From: Leucobacter chromiireducens
GTDB taxonomy: Bacteria > Actinomycetota > Actinomycetes > Actinomycetales > Microbacteriaceae
Assembly: GCF_003917135.1 (NCBI RefSeq)
Contig: NZ_RPDI01000024.1
Span: 1 to 37,062, forward strand
Direction of reading: 5' to 3'
DNA length: 37,062 bases
Every line of letters begins with the position of its first letter. Position 1 is the stretch's first letter. Positions 8,268 to 15,995 of the stretch are shown one piece after another. The notes beneath the pieces were generated by a model. It was not told where the DNA came from, did not search any database, and worked only from the letters and a program-made list of their open reading frames with translations. The position numbers were made by a program, and so were the translations under genes.

Positions 8268-9129
8268 CCCACACCTCCTTCCGCTGCGACCAGAGCAGCA
8301 ATACGACGATGCAGAGGAACGGGATGAAGTTGCGCACGAACGTGAGCGCCGGGATCTGCGCGACCACGCCGGAGATCACGCCGAGCACCAGCCCGCCGAC
8401 CACCGCGAGGTCGAGCCGCCGGAAGCCACCGAGCAGCGCCGCGGCGGCCGCGGGAATGATGAGCATGGAGAGGCTGATCGCGTCGTTCGACTGCGAGGGG
8501 GCGATCACCATCACGGTGATCGCGGAGATCGCGCCGGTCACCGCCCACACGCCGATCGACAGCGGCTTCGCCGCGATCCCGATCAGCTCCGCGGTGGTGG
8601 GACGCTCCGAGAGCGCACGCAGCTGCGTGCCGACGGTCGTGCGGCGCAGCAGGATCGCGCAGCCGGCCGCGACGAGCACGGCGAGCAGCACCATCACGAC
8701 CGTGACCCAGCTGACCACCACGCCGGCGAGCGTGAACGCCGGGCCCTGCAGGATCGGGGCGAACGGCTGCGGCTTGTTGCCGAACAGAATGAACGACAGC
8801 GAGATGAGCATGAGCAGCGGGGCGACGGTCATCGCCGAGCGCAGGGTCACCGAGGCCTCGGAGAGCCAGGTCGCCGCGATCCAGCCGATCGCGCCGTTCA
8901 GTGCGGCGCCAATCACGACGCCGAGGATCGTCGCCGCCCACACGGGGAGGCCGAGCGAGGTCGCGCACCACACCGCAGCGAACGCGGCGAACATGCCGGT
9001 GGCCGCCTGCGCGAAGTTCACGACGCGCACGAGCCGGCTCATCAGCGTGAGGGTGACGGCGAGGACCGCGTAGAGCCCGCCCGAGGCGAGGCCAGCGATG
9101 GCGCCCTGGAGCAGTGCGCCGCCGTTCAT
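8254..9129 (-). CDS. livH: Liv-type ABC importer permease LivH
   Basis: A 291-aa inner-membrane permease with about eight hydrophobic segments, opening MNGGALLQGAIAGLASGGLY, the usual LivH N-terminus, with VVNFAQAATGMFAA shortly after. The start ATG at 9129 is chosen over an in-frame extension to 9312 because GGAG lies 8 bases upstream and the extension has no membrane character. It overlaps the start of the LivM-LivG gene by 14 bp. A 140-bp gap containing a perfect GC-rich hairpin separates it from the binding-protein gene upstream. It forms the translocation pore with the LivM half. Confidence 0.9.
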   Translation of the reverse strand: MNGGALLQGAIAGLASGGLYAVLAVTLTLMSRLVRVVNFAQAATGMFAAFAAVWCATSLGLPVWAATILGVVIGAALNGAIGWIAATWLSEASVTLRSAMTVAPLLMLISLSFILFGNKPQPFAPILQGPAFTLAGVVVSWVTVVMVLLAVLVAAGCAILLRRTTVGTQLRALSERPTTAELIGIAAKPLSIGVWAVTGAISAITVMVIAPSQSNDAISLSMLIIPAAAAALLGGFRRLDLAVVGGLVLGVISGVVAQIPALTFVRNFIPFLCIVVLLLWSQRKEVWDAAR

Positions 9130-9207
9130 GCGACGGCTCCGCTGCGCGGCGGGACAAGGGATGAAACGCGCATGAGACTCCTCTGCGGGAAAAACAACGT
9201 GAGAACG

Positions 9208-9240
9208 GCGCCCGGCGCGGCGGGTGACCGCGCCGGGCGC
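9208..9240 (-). terminator. Intercistronic hairpin between livK and livH (attenuator or mRNA-stabilising stem)
   Basis: A perfect 13-bp stem, GCGCCCGGCGCGG (9208-9220) against 9228-9240, with a 7-base loop. In the direction of transcription it is followed, about a dozen bases on, by TTGTTTTT. It lies 30 bp after the binding-protein stop and 80 bp before livH, where partial termination or 3' protection would give more binding protein than permease. Function inferred. Confidence 0.65.
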
Positions 9241-9269
9241 TGCGGGGTGCGAACGAGCGCCGGTGCGCG

Positions 9270-10448
9270 CTAGCTCGCGGGGAGCAGCCAGTCGTCGGCC
9301 GCCTTCTCCCACGCCTTCGTGCCGGACTTCAGCACGACGGGCCAGCCGCCGGGCGTGAAGTCCTGCGCGGCGATCTTGTCGAACTGGTACGGGAACGCGA
9401 CCATCGGGCTGTCGATCGGCGCCATCTCGTGGAGGGCCGTCGCGACCGACTCGCGGGTGTAGTCGCCCTCCATGCCCTGCAGCACCTCGACGAAGTTCAT
9501 CGCCGCGAGGTAGCCGCCCTGGCTGAACGAGGTGAGTGCGATATCGTTCTCCTCCATCAGCGACTTCCAGTCAGCGTTGATCTCGTTGTCCTCAGTGAAC
9601 GGGAAGAACTCGGCAGGCACGTGCACGCCGGCGCCAGCCCACTCGAGCGCGGACGCGAAGTTCTCGCTGTAGACGCTCGTGAGGAACAGGAACGTCACGT
9701 CGTCCCAGCCCTGCGCCTGCGCGGCCTTCACCTGCCCGATCGCGTCGGGCTCGATGCCGTTCACCGCGATGGCCTTGCAGCCGGCGTTCTTCGCCTTCAC
9801 GATGTACGGCGTGTAGTCGGAGCCGCCGTATGGGAGGCTGTCATCGACGAGCAGCGGCTCCTTGCCCGTGATCTCGGTCCACTTCTCCACACCGGCGAGG
9901 TACGCCGGCTTCGTGGAGCCCGCGATCTCGAGCAGCACACAAATGTCGTCGAGGCCGAGGTTCTCCGAGCCGTTCAGCAGGGTGAGCGTCATGTCGTTGA
10001 ACGGGCCGAGATTCACCGGGGCGATGTTCGGGGAGTTGAAGCAGCCCGTGTCGACACCGATGCCCGGCATCGAGAGCACGCCCTCCTGCCCGTAGTAGTC
10101 CTGGTTGATCTCGCACTCGATGAGGGAAGCGCCGCCGACGAGCGCGACGACCTCCTCGCTGCCGACGAGCTCGCGCGCCGCGGCCGTCGCCGACGCCGGA
10201 TCGCCCTTGTCGTCGACGGTCGTGTACTCGATCTGGTGGCCGTTCACGCCGCCGTCTGCGTTGACGCGGTCGAACACGGCCTGCGCCGCGGCGCTCGCCT
10301 CGGGGAAGGTCGCCGCACCACTCAGGGTGTTGACCGAGCCGATCTTGATGGGGGCGCTATCGCCGCCGCCGGCGCCGCCAGCGCAGCCGCTGAGCGCGAG
10401 CGCCGCGACCGCGGTGAGCGCCGCGGCGCCGAGAATGCGTGATTTCAT
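9270..10448 (-). CDS. Liv-type substrate-binding lipoprotein (Peripla_BP_6 family)
   Basis: A 392-aa extracellular solute-binding lipoprotein. A basic start, a hydrophobic stretch and the lipobox LSGC (Cys22) show export and lipid anchoring; a Gly-rich linker follows. The mature part begins IKIGSVNTLSGAATFPEASA, the typical type I periplasmic-binding fold of LivK/amide-binding proteins, with VVALVGG and further Rossmann-like segments. The start at 10448 has AAAGGA about 8 bases upstream; the in-frame extension to 10640 overlaps the upstream gene and is rejected. It follows the MoaF-like gene by 47 bp and feeds LivH/LivM. Substrate is not predictable: homologues bind branched-chain amino acids, amides, urea or aromatic acids. 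Fold call is firm. Confidence 0.9.
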   Translation of the reverse strand: MKSRILGAAALTAVAALALSGCAGGAGGGDSAPIKIGSVNTLSGAATFPEASAAAQAVFDRVNADGGVNGHQIEYTTVDDKGDPASATAAARELVGSEEVVALVGGASLIECEINQDYYGQEGVLSMPGIGVDTGCFNSPNIAPVNLGPFNDMTLTLLNGSENLGLDDICVLLEIAGSTKPAYLAGVEKWTEITGKEPLLVDDSLPYGGSDYTPYIVKAKNAGCKAIAVNGIEPDAIGQVKAAQAQGWDDVTFLFLTSVYSENFASALEWAGAGVHVPAEFFPFTEDNEINADWKSLMEENDIALTSFSQGGYLAAMNFVEVLQGMEGDYTRESVATALHEMAPIDSPMVAFPYQFDKIAAQDFTPGGWPVVLKSGTKAWEKAADDWLLPAS

Positions 10449-10495
10449 GAGGGGTCCTTTCGAAAGGGATCGAACAGTTGAGGAACGCGTGCGGC

Positions 10496-11374
10496 CTACA
10501 CCGGCTGCACGTCGGGGTAGCTGACCGAGCCGATGGGATAGATGTAGCCGCCGGCGCGGGAGTGCTCGGCCTCGCCAGCGCCGTTCAGGCCGAGGAACGC
10601 GCCGGTCGTGCGCAGGGCGTAGCCGAGATCGTGGAGCCACACGCTCGCCACCGCGATGCGGAACTCGCGGAAGCAGAACAGGTAGAGCCCATCCGCGAAC
10701 TTCCAGACCGTCGACAGGTCCATGTCACCGTGCCCGCGCTGCACGCCCTGCACGCACTGCCAGGCGTAGCGCTCGCTGGAGATGTACACGTGCTCGTACA
10801 GGTGGAACGGGCTGTAGCGGTATAGGTTCCGCTTGCCGATGAGGTCGCGGGACGGGCCGGGCACCTCGCCGCTCGGCTCGCCGCCGTCCGTCACCGCCGA
10901 CCAGAAGGTCTGGGAGACGCGGGGCTCGTCGGGTGTAGGGCTGGCGGTGCCGTTGGCGCTGGCGTCGGTGTCGGGGCTCGCGCTCGCCGCAGGGCCGATC
11001 ACCGAGCGCACCACGAGCGCGCGGTGCGTGGTCTCGGAATACACGACGGTGAGGGCCTCGAGCTCGCGCGAGGAGAGGGGGAGGTGCACGAAGACCACGT
11101 CGTCGCGCACCCGCACGGCCTCGTACGGGTCGTGGGCCTCGGCCTGGGTGGCGAGCGCGCCAGTCGCCGACCAGCGCACCCGCTCCGCATCGAACGCGAG
11201 CGAGAGCTCGGAGCCGTCGTCGAGCGTCAACGCGAGCGCCGTGCCGGCGAGCGAGGCGTCGGGCAGCCGGAACGTGTCGATCCCCGCGGCGAACTCGTCG
11301 TAGCTGCGCCACGCGCTCGGGTCCGCCGCGGTGAGGTCGGCGCTCGGCGCCTGCAGCTTGTGAGGTGCTGTCAT
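10496..11374 (-). CDS. MoaF-like protein (MoaF N- and C-terminal domains), orphan
   Basis: A 292-aa soluble protein. The N-terminal part (about 20-120: WRSYDEFAAGIDTFRLP, then a beta-rich run with DPYEAVRVRDDVVFVHLP) and the C-terminal part (about 165-290: LIGKRNLYRYSPFHLYEHVY, RYAWQCVQG, KFADGLYLFCFRE) match what I recall of the two MoaF domains; a Ser/Thr/Pro/Asp-rich linker joins them. MoaF was named from a molybdenum-cofactor gene cluster in Arthrobacter, but its role is unproven, and no other moa gene or molybdoenzyme is visible here. It is first in an apparent operon with the Liv importer (47 bp to the binding-protein gene), so a small-molecule binding or enzymatic role on the imported compound is as likely. 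The ATG at 11374 is preferred over GTG at 11398 because GAAGGAG lies 8-9 bases upstream of it. Confidence 0.75.
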   Translation of the reverse strand: MTAPHKLQAPSADLTAADPSAWRSYDEFAAGIDTFRLPDASLAGTALALTLDDGSELSLAFDAERVRWSATGALATQAEAHDPYEAVRVRDDVVFVHLPLSSRELEALTVVYSETTHRALVVRSVIGPAASASPDTDASANGTASPTPDEPRVSQTFWSAVTDGGEPSGEVPGPSRDLIGKRNLYRYSPFHLYEHVYISSERYAWQCVQGVQRGHGDMDLSTVWKFADGLYLFCFREFRIAVASVWLHDLGYALRTTGAFLGLNGAGEAEHSRAGGYIYPIGSVSYPDVQPV

Positions 11375-11662
11375 CGGGTCCACTCCTTCGTGTCGCACGA
11401 GATTGCAGACAGCGGTGGCCCCGCTCTGGGATGAGCGTGGCGGGCAACGCTGCCCGTACTTCGCTCAGAACTGTACGCAGCGTCCAGAAGCTGCGCAGCA
11501 CTTTGGGGACGGCCCTGCCGTCAGAGTCAAACGCCGTGCTCTCCCAGTCAACCCGGCGCGCCAATCACGCGCGCCGTGAGTGTGCCTCGGCGCGTGCGTG
11601 GGTGGTGCCGGGTGTGGCGGGCTGCGCCGGGACGCACCGGGTGTGGCCGGGCGCGCCCGGTC
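11375..11662. other. Intergenic region upstream of the MoaF-Liv operon, downstream of the AraC gene
   Basis: This 288-bp gap should hold the promoter of the moaF-liv operon. Two short inverted repeats are visible: AGCGG-TGGC-CCGCT near 11411-11424 and GGGCA-ACGC-TGCCC near 11441-11454, both suitable as regulator sites or leader hairpins. Nearer the AraC stop are two copies of CCGGGTGTGGC (11608-11618, 11637-11647) and the palindrome CCGGGCGCGCCCGG (11647-11660), which abuts the stop codon and may be a terminator. I find no convincing -10/-35 pair and no small gene. Confidence 0.45.
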
Positions 11663-12625
11663 CTAGCCCAGGCGCAGTTCGCTCGGCGAGACGCCGTAAG
11701 CGGTCTTGAACACGCGGCTGAAGTGCGCGGCGTCCGCGAAGCCCCAGCGGCTCGCGATCGCGGCGACCGTGCGGTCGGCGAGGACCGGGTCGAGCAGGTC
11801 GGCGCGGCAGCGCTCCAGGCGGCGCTCCCGGATCCAGGTCGAGACGGTCGTCTCCGCCAGCCTGAAGAGCGCGTGCAGGTGGCGCGTCGAGATGTAGTGC
11901 GCCGCGGCGATCGTGCCGGGGGAGAGCTCCGGGGAGGCGAGGTGGAGGTCGATGTACGCGTTGATCTTCTGGAGCAACATCTGATGGGGATCGCGCTGCG
12001 CAGGATCCGCGTCGAGGATGCTCGAGAACAGTGTGCCCATGAGATCGAGGCTCGTGTGCGCGAGCTTCGCGCGGACCCGCGCGTCAAGCGGGGCGAGCTG
12101 CGCGGGGAACTGCGACAGGAACGCCGTCACCACCGGTGCAAGGCCGTGGTGCTCCTGGCTGAGCGACACCGCGGTCAGCTGCTCGGTGAACGGGATCGGC
12201 AGCTCGAGCCGATCCTTCGGGAACATCATGATGAGGTTGCGGAAGTCCTCGCCGAAGAGGAGGGAGTACGGGCGCGACGTGTCGTACACCGACAGGTCGC
12301 CTGCGCGCATGATGACCTCGCGCCCGTCCTGCACGAGGATGCTCGAGCCGGCGAGCAGCAGGCTCACCTTGTAGTAGCCGCTGCCGCCGTCGGCGATGTT
12401 CTCCGGCGTGCGCTCGACGAGGTGCGGGCGCGCGGCGATCTCGGTGAACACCACGTCGTCGGCGCGCGCCGAGGACGAACGCGCGGCGAACGGCTCATCG
12501 CGCTCCGTGGTGATCTTCAGCGGCACGAATGCCGAACTCACCATGGTGCGAAAGTCGGCGAGCCCGTCGACCTGCGTGGGGCGCTGGTCCGGATCGGACG
12601 CGCGCTGCGGCTGAGCCGTCTGCAT
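11663..12625 (-). CDS. AraC/XylS-family transcriptional regulator
   Basis: A 320-aa regulator. The N-terminal half (about 25-200) is a cupin-like effector/dimerisation domain of the AraC_binding_2 type, with the GYYKVSLLLAGSSILVQDGRE core and LSVYDTSRPYSLLF that resemble FeaR/NphR-like regulators of aromatic-amine and phenol catabolism. The C-terminal 100 residues form the double helix-turn-helix, with TIAAAHYISTRHLHALFRLA and VAAIASRWGFADAAHFSRVF, ending FKTAYGVSPSELR. It lies 84 bp after the phospho-lyase-like gene on the same strand and just upstream of the moaF-liv operon, so it is the natural activator of one or both. Inducer unknown. Start at 12625 has a modest GAGG upstream. Confidence 0.9.
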   Translation of the reverse strand: MQTAQPQRASDPDQRPTQVDGLADFRTMVSSAFVPLKITTERDEPFAARSSSARADDVVFTEIAARPHLVERTPENIADGGSGYYKVSLLLAGSSILVQDGREVIMRAGDLSVYDTSRPYSLLFGEDFRNLIMMFPKDRLELPIPFTEQLTAVSLSQEHHGLAPVVTAFLSQFPAQLAPLDARVRAKLAHTSLDLMGTLFSSILDADPAQRDPHQMLLQKINAYIDLHLASPELSPGTIAAAHYISTRHLHALFRLAETTVSTWIRERRLERCRADLLDPVLADRTVAAIASRWGFADAAHFSRVFKTAYGVSPSELRLG

Positions 12626-12709
12626 GCCTCATCACCTCACTGCGTCGCTGCGGTGGCGCGTGATCCCCCAATGGGGCTGCGTTGCCGCCCTGTGCCCAGA
12701 GACTACACC

Positions 12710-14002
12710 CTAGTGTGTCGTGTGCGCTGCATCCTGCGTCTCGCTGAGTACCGCATCGAGCGCGCTGAGCAGCACGGGGAGCTCGGCGTCGCCGAACGCG
12801 AGCGGCGGGCGCACCTTCAGCACGCTCTCGTGCCGTCCGATCCGGGAGATCAGCACGCCTCGGCGCTTCATGCCCTCGACGACCTGCTTGGCGAGCTCGG
12901 GGGCTGGGTGGCCGTCGACCGCGAACTCGAGGCCGAGGAACATGCCGACGCCCTTTGCCGCGCGCACGAAGTCGTGCTGCTCGGCGAACGCGTCGAACGC
13001 GCGCCGCGCCGCGGCGCCCAGCTGCGCCGCGCGGGCCATGAGCCCCTCGGCGGTCATCTCGTCGAGCACCGCCTGGCCGGCCGCGGCCGAAACCGGGTTG
13101 CCGGCGAACGTGTTGAAGAACTCGTTGCGCGAGCCGAACGCGTCGAGCACGCGCTCGCTCGTCACCACCGCGGACATGGGGTGGCCATTGCCCATCGGCT
13201 TGCCGAGCGTCACCAGATCGGGATCCATGCCGGCCCACGCGTGCCCCCACATGTGGCTGCCGGTGCGCCCGAAGCCGCTCTGCACCTCGTCGGCGATCAC
13301 GAGCCCGCCAGCGCGGCGCACGCGGTCCACTACCCCGGCGACGTAGCCGGCCGGCACGCGCGCCATCCCCTCCGTGGAGAACAGCGGGTCGAAGAGGCTC
13401 GCGGCGAGCCCGAAGCCGGCGGCCTGCAGCTCGGCGATCGCATCGTCGACCTCCTGCAGTGCCGAGGCGAGCACGAGCTCCTCGGGGCGCGTGTCGGTGT
13501 CGAGGTCTGGCACGCGGACGGCACGCACGTGCGGGGCGAGCGGCTCGCGCGTGCGCAGGCCGGTGGTGAGCTCCGCCAGCGTGATCGTGGTGCCGTGGTA
13601 GCTGTAGTCGGAGACGAGCATGCCGGTCGCCCCGGTCAGTTGCCTGGAGATGCGGATGGCGAGCTCGTTCGCCTCGGATCCGGAATTGCCGTAGAGCACG
13701 CGGTCGAGGCCCGGGCCGAACGTGGCGAGCAACTGCTCGGAGTAGTCGATCACGCGCTCGTTGAGGTACCGGGTGTGGATGTTCAGCCGCCCGGCCTGAT
13801 CCGCGATCGCCTGCACCACGCGCGGGTTCGCGTGGCCGACGTGCGGCACGTTGTTGTAGCCGTCGAGAAAGCGCTCGCCCGAGGCCTCGGTGAGCCACAC
13901 GCCGCTGCCCGACACGAAGTGCAGCGGCTCGGCGTAGAAGAGCGGCGAGTACGGCCCGATCGTGCGTGCGCGGCGTGCGAGGAGTGCGTCGTTCGAGGTC
14001 AT
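12710..14002 (-). CDS. Class-III aminotransferase-fold PLP enzyme, AGXT2L-type (amino-alcohol phosphate phospho-lyase-like)
   Basis: A 430-aa PLP enzyme. Class-III hallmarks are GNSGSEANELA (105-115), YHGTT (135-139), IADEVQSGFGRTG (236-248) and the Schiff-base lysine in LGKPMGNGHP (Lys268). Details such as NNVPHVGHANPRVV, TRYLNERVIDYSE and GKPMGNGHPMSAVVTS recall the AGXT2L branch, whose known members (ethanolamine-phosphate and phosphohydroxylysine phospho-lyases) eliminate phosphate and ammonia to give an aldehyde rather than transaminate. That reading is supported by the adjacent APH-fold kinase, whose TGA stop overlaps this ATG by 4 bp, so kinase and lyase are made together. The GGAG 5 bases upstream supports the start. 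An ordinary omega-aminotransferase is the main alternative. Confidence 0.85.
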   Translation of the reverse strand: MTSNDALLARRARTIGPYSPLFYAEPLHFVSGSGVWLTEASGERFLDGYNNVPHVGHANPRVVQAIADQAGRLNIHTRYLNERVIDYSEQLLATFGPGLDRVLYGNSGSEANELAIRISRQLTGATGMLVSDYSYHGTTITLAELTTGLRTREPLAPHVRAVRVPDLDTDTRPEELVLASALQEVDDAIAELQAAGFGLAASLFDPLFSTEGMARVPAGYVAGVVDRVRRAGGLVIADEVQSGFGRTGSHMWGHAWAGMDPDLVTLGKPMGNGHPMSAVVTSERVLDAFGSRNEFFNTFAGNPVSAAAGQAVLDEMTAEGLMARAAQLGAAARRAFDAFAEQHDFVRAAKGVGMFLGLEFAVDGHPAPELAKQVVEGMKRRGVLISRIGRHESVLKVRPPLAFGDAELPVLLSALDAVLSETQDAAHTTH

Positions 14003-15081
14003 GAGAGCTCCGTGGGTGGGGTGTGTCGGGTGCTGGTGGTGGGGGAGGCGGGCGCTGGGGCGACGTGGCCCGGTGCGGCGTCCGCAGCGAGGAGCTCGCG
14101 CGCGAGGCGCACCACGTGGGGGAGCACCTCGGCCGCGTGCCACTCGGCGGTGGGCTCGCCGCGGCGGTCCGCCGCCCAGCCGAGGTAGGTCAGCCCGCGC
14201 GCGAGCAGCATCGCGGGGAAGGCCGCGTGGTCGGCGGGGTCGAGCGGGCGCACGGACTCGTAGCCCGCGAACAGCTCCGCCCGATACTCGCTCGCCCTCG
14301 GGTGCGGCGTGAAGAAGTAGATCGCGGTGGCGAGGTCGAAGAGGTGCCATCCCGCGGCGAAGTCGTCGAAGTCGATGAGCACGAGGCCGGCGGGGGTGCG
14401 GAGCACGTTCTCCGGCGTGAGGTCCGCGTGGATGGGGCCGAAGCGGTGCGCGGGCGCGCCGTACGCGGCGAGCACCTCGCGGATGCGCGCGATGGCGCGC
14501 GCCACCGTGTCGCGGTCGTCGTCAGCGAGTTCGGCGAGTCGGAGCGGGTCGCCCCAGGCCGGGGCGTCGCCGACGAGTCCATCGAGATCCCAGTCGTCCC
14601 TGGGCACCGCCATCGTGTAGCCCGAGTTCACGCTCGCCGCGTGCACCTCGGCGGCGAGCCGGCCGAGCTCGCGGAAGTCGCTCGGTGCGAGCTCGGCGGT
14701 GCCGGCAACGGCGGTGCGCTCGTCCCCGAAGTTGCCTGAGTTCTCGATCCGGTGCTGCAGGTCGACCTGGTGCGGACCCGCCGGGTGATCGGCGCCGACC
14801 ACGCAGAAGCCGCGGCCGTCGCGGGCTGGCACGAAGTGCGGCACGGCGACGCCCTCGCTGGCCAGCGCGCGCACGAAGTCGAGCTCGCACGCCAGCTCGG
14901 CGTCCGAGTGGTAGCCGCGCCGGTGCACGCGGAGCACGTAGTCGGTGCCGCGGGCGGTGAGCGCGAAGACCACGTTCTCGCGCTGCTTCAGCAGGGTCAG
15001 CGGGGTGTCAGCCGGGAGCCCGTACTCGGGGAGGGCGGCGCGGGCCAGCTCAACCGCCGTGGCGCGTTCGTGGTCGCTCAT
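13999..15081 (-). CDS. APH-fold phosphotransferase (small-molecule kinase, hydroxylysine/choline-kinase-like)
   Basis: A 360-aa kinase of the APH/choline kinase family. The catalytic loop is HADLTPEN at 218-225 (Asp220 catalytic, Asn225 metal), and IDFDD at 236-240 is the DFG-equivalent; YVLRVHR (48-54) holds the nucleotide-binding strand. The segment about 100-135 is hydrophilic and longer than usual, and the C-terminus is a Pro/Thr/Ala-rich tail. Start at 15081 is chosen for GAAGGAG 5-6 bases upstream; the frame is open to 15864 but that part overlaps the divergent TetR gene. It overlaps the phospho-lyase-like gene by ATGA. Together they suggest phosphorylation of an amino alcohol or hydroxy-amino acid, then phosphate elimination, as HYKK and PHYKPL do in animals. 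Substrate is unknown; homoserine- or antibiotic-kinase roles are less favoured by context. Confidence 0.85.
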   Translation of the reverse strand: MSDHERATAVELARAALPEYGLPADTPLTLLKQRENVVFALTARGTDYVLRVHRRGYHSDAELACELDFVRALASEGVAVPHFVPARDGRGFCVVGADHPAGPHQVDLQHRIENSGNFGDERTAVAGTAELAPSDFRELGRLAAEVHAASVNSGYTMAVPRDDWDLDGLVGDAPAWGDPLRLAELADDDRDTVARAIARIREVLAAYGAPAHRFGPIHADLTPENVLRTPAGLVLIDFDDFAAGWHLFDLATAIYFFTPHPRASEYRAELFAGYESVRPLDPADHAAFPAMLLARGLTYLGWAADRRGEPTAEWHAAEVLPHVVRLARELLAADAAPGHVAPAPASPTTSTRHTPPTELS

Positions 15082-15134
15082 GTGGCTCCTTCGGGTGGAG
15101 ATCGTGTGGTGGGGACCCGGCATCGGGGCCGAAT

Positions 15135-15173
15135 CTATACTCGGAGTATAGAAACTGTATCCAGGATGCACAA
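15135..15173 (-). promoter_or_regulatory. Promoter of the kinase/phospho-lyase operon overlapped by a TetR-type operator
   Basis: On the minus strand, TTGTGC (15173-15168), a 17-base spacer and TATACT (15150-15145) form a good promoter for the kinase gene at 15081. The perfect palindrome CTATACTCGGAGTATAG (15135-15151, 8-bp arms, 1-base centre) covers this -10 box, the right place for repression by the divergently encoded TetR protein. A second short palindrome, TGCAC-AA-GTGCA (15167-15178), covers the -35. Prediction from pattern and position. Confidence 0.65.
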
Positions 15174-15195
15174 GTGCACCGTGCGGACATAGACT

Positions 15196-15816
15196 GTGTG
15201 CGTGACCGCCGACGCCCCGACCCCAGCACCCACGCTCCGCGAGCGGCGGCAGGCGCGCACGCGGCAGGAGCTCGTCGACGCGGTGCTCGTGGTGATCGCC
15301 GCCGACGGGCTCGACGCCGCCACGATTGACCGCGTGTCCGCGCAGTCGGGGATCTCGCGCGGCACCGTGTACGCGCACTTCCCGGCCGGGCGCGATGAGC
15401 TGCTGCGCGCGGCATACGCTCGGCTCGGCGCGGACCTCGTGGCGCGCACCCGCGCAGCGGTGTCCGGCGCGGCCGACTGGCGCGGGCGGCTCGCCGCGCA
15501 CGCGCAGGAGATGATGGCGCTCGCCGCGGACGCGAACGTCGGGCACTTCTTCAATGTGTCTGGCCCGACCCTCATCCTCGAGGGCGATGAGCGCGGCATC
15601 GGGTCTGGCGCGAGCATCCTCATGATTCAGGACGACCTCGCCGCGGCGCGTGAGCGCGGCGAGGTGGCGGCCGACGTCGACCCGGCGGCGACCGCCGTGC
15701 TCCTCGTCGGCGCGCTCCGCGAGGGCGCGATCCGGGTGGCTGGCGGGGCCGACCCGCGCGCGTTCACCGGCGCGTTCGCGCGCCTCGCCGCGGGCCTGGG
15801 TGCGCCGGGGCGCTGA
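15196..15816 (+). CDS. TetR-family transcriptional regulator
   Basis: A 206-aa TetR protein. The N-terminal helix-turn-helix is at about residues 20-65, with ATIDRVSAQSGISRGTVYAH followed by FPAGRDELL; the C-terminal ligand domain is all helical. The start is GTG at 15196, or GTG at 15202 (MTADAP), with no strong ribosome-binding site in front of either. It is divergent from the kinase/phospho-lyase operon across 114 bp that contain a perfect 17-bp palindrome on the operon's -10 box, so it is very probably the local repressor, released by the substrate or an intermediate. It ends convergent to the second TetR gene with a palindromic repeat between them. Confidence 0.9.
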   Translation: MCVTADAPTPAPTLRERRQARTRQELVDAVLVVIAADGLDAATIDRVSAQSGISRGTVYAHFPAGRDELLRAAYARLGADLVARTRAAVSGAADWRGRLAAHAQEMMALAADANVGHFFNVSGPTLILEGDERGIGSGASILMIQDDLAAARERGEVAADVDPAATAVLLVGALREGAIRVAGGADPRAFTGAFARLAAGLGAPGR

Positions 15817-15865
15817 GCCCCCTGCCCGCTGTTTCTCCAGGAAGAGCAGCAAAATCAAGAACACG

Positions 15866-15927
15866 CGGAGAAATCTGGTATTTCGGAGGGCTCACGCGTG
15901 CGGGCTCCGAGATTCGCAATTTCTCCG
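15866..15927. repeat. 62-bp dispersed palindromic element, copy A
   Basis: Two 23-base arms, starting CGGAGAAATCTG (15866-15888) and ending ATTTCTCCG (15905-15927), pair at 18 of 23 positions across a 16-base spacer. The left arm itself contains GAAAT-N5-ATTTC. A second copy of identical length and spacer lies at 23973-24034; the left arms agree at 22 of 23 bases and the right arms at 20 of 23. It sits between the convergent stops of two TetR genes. Confidence 0.8.
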
Positions 15928-15995
15928 TGCGTACTGGGGTGGGGAGCGTTCGGGGGCGAGCGAACGAGCGGACGAGCAGGCGTGGGGTGCTACGC

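Noticed and set aside
10496-11374. Molybdenum cofactor gene cluster
   Set aside because: Only a MoaF-like gene is present; no moaA, moaC, moaE, mog, moeA or molybdoenzyme gene is seen.
14002-15081. Aminoglycoside resistance kinase
   Set aside because: Although APH-fold, it is translationally coupled to a phospho-lyase-like catabolic enzyme and controlled like a catabolic operon; no resistance-gene context is present.
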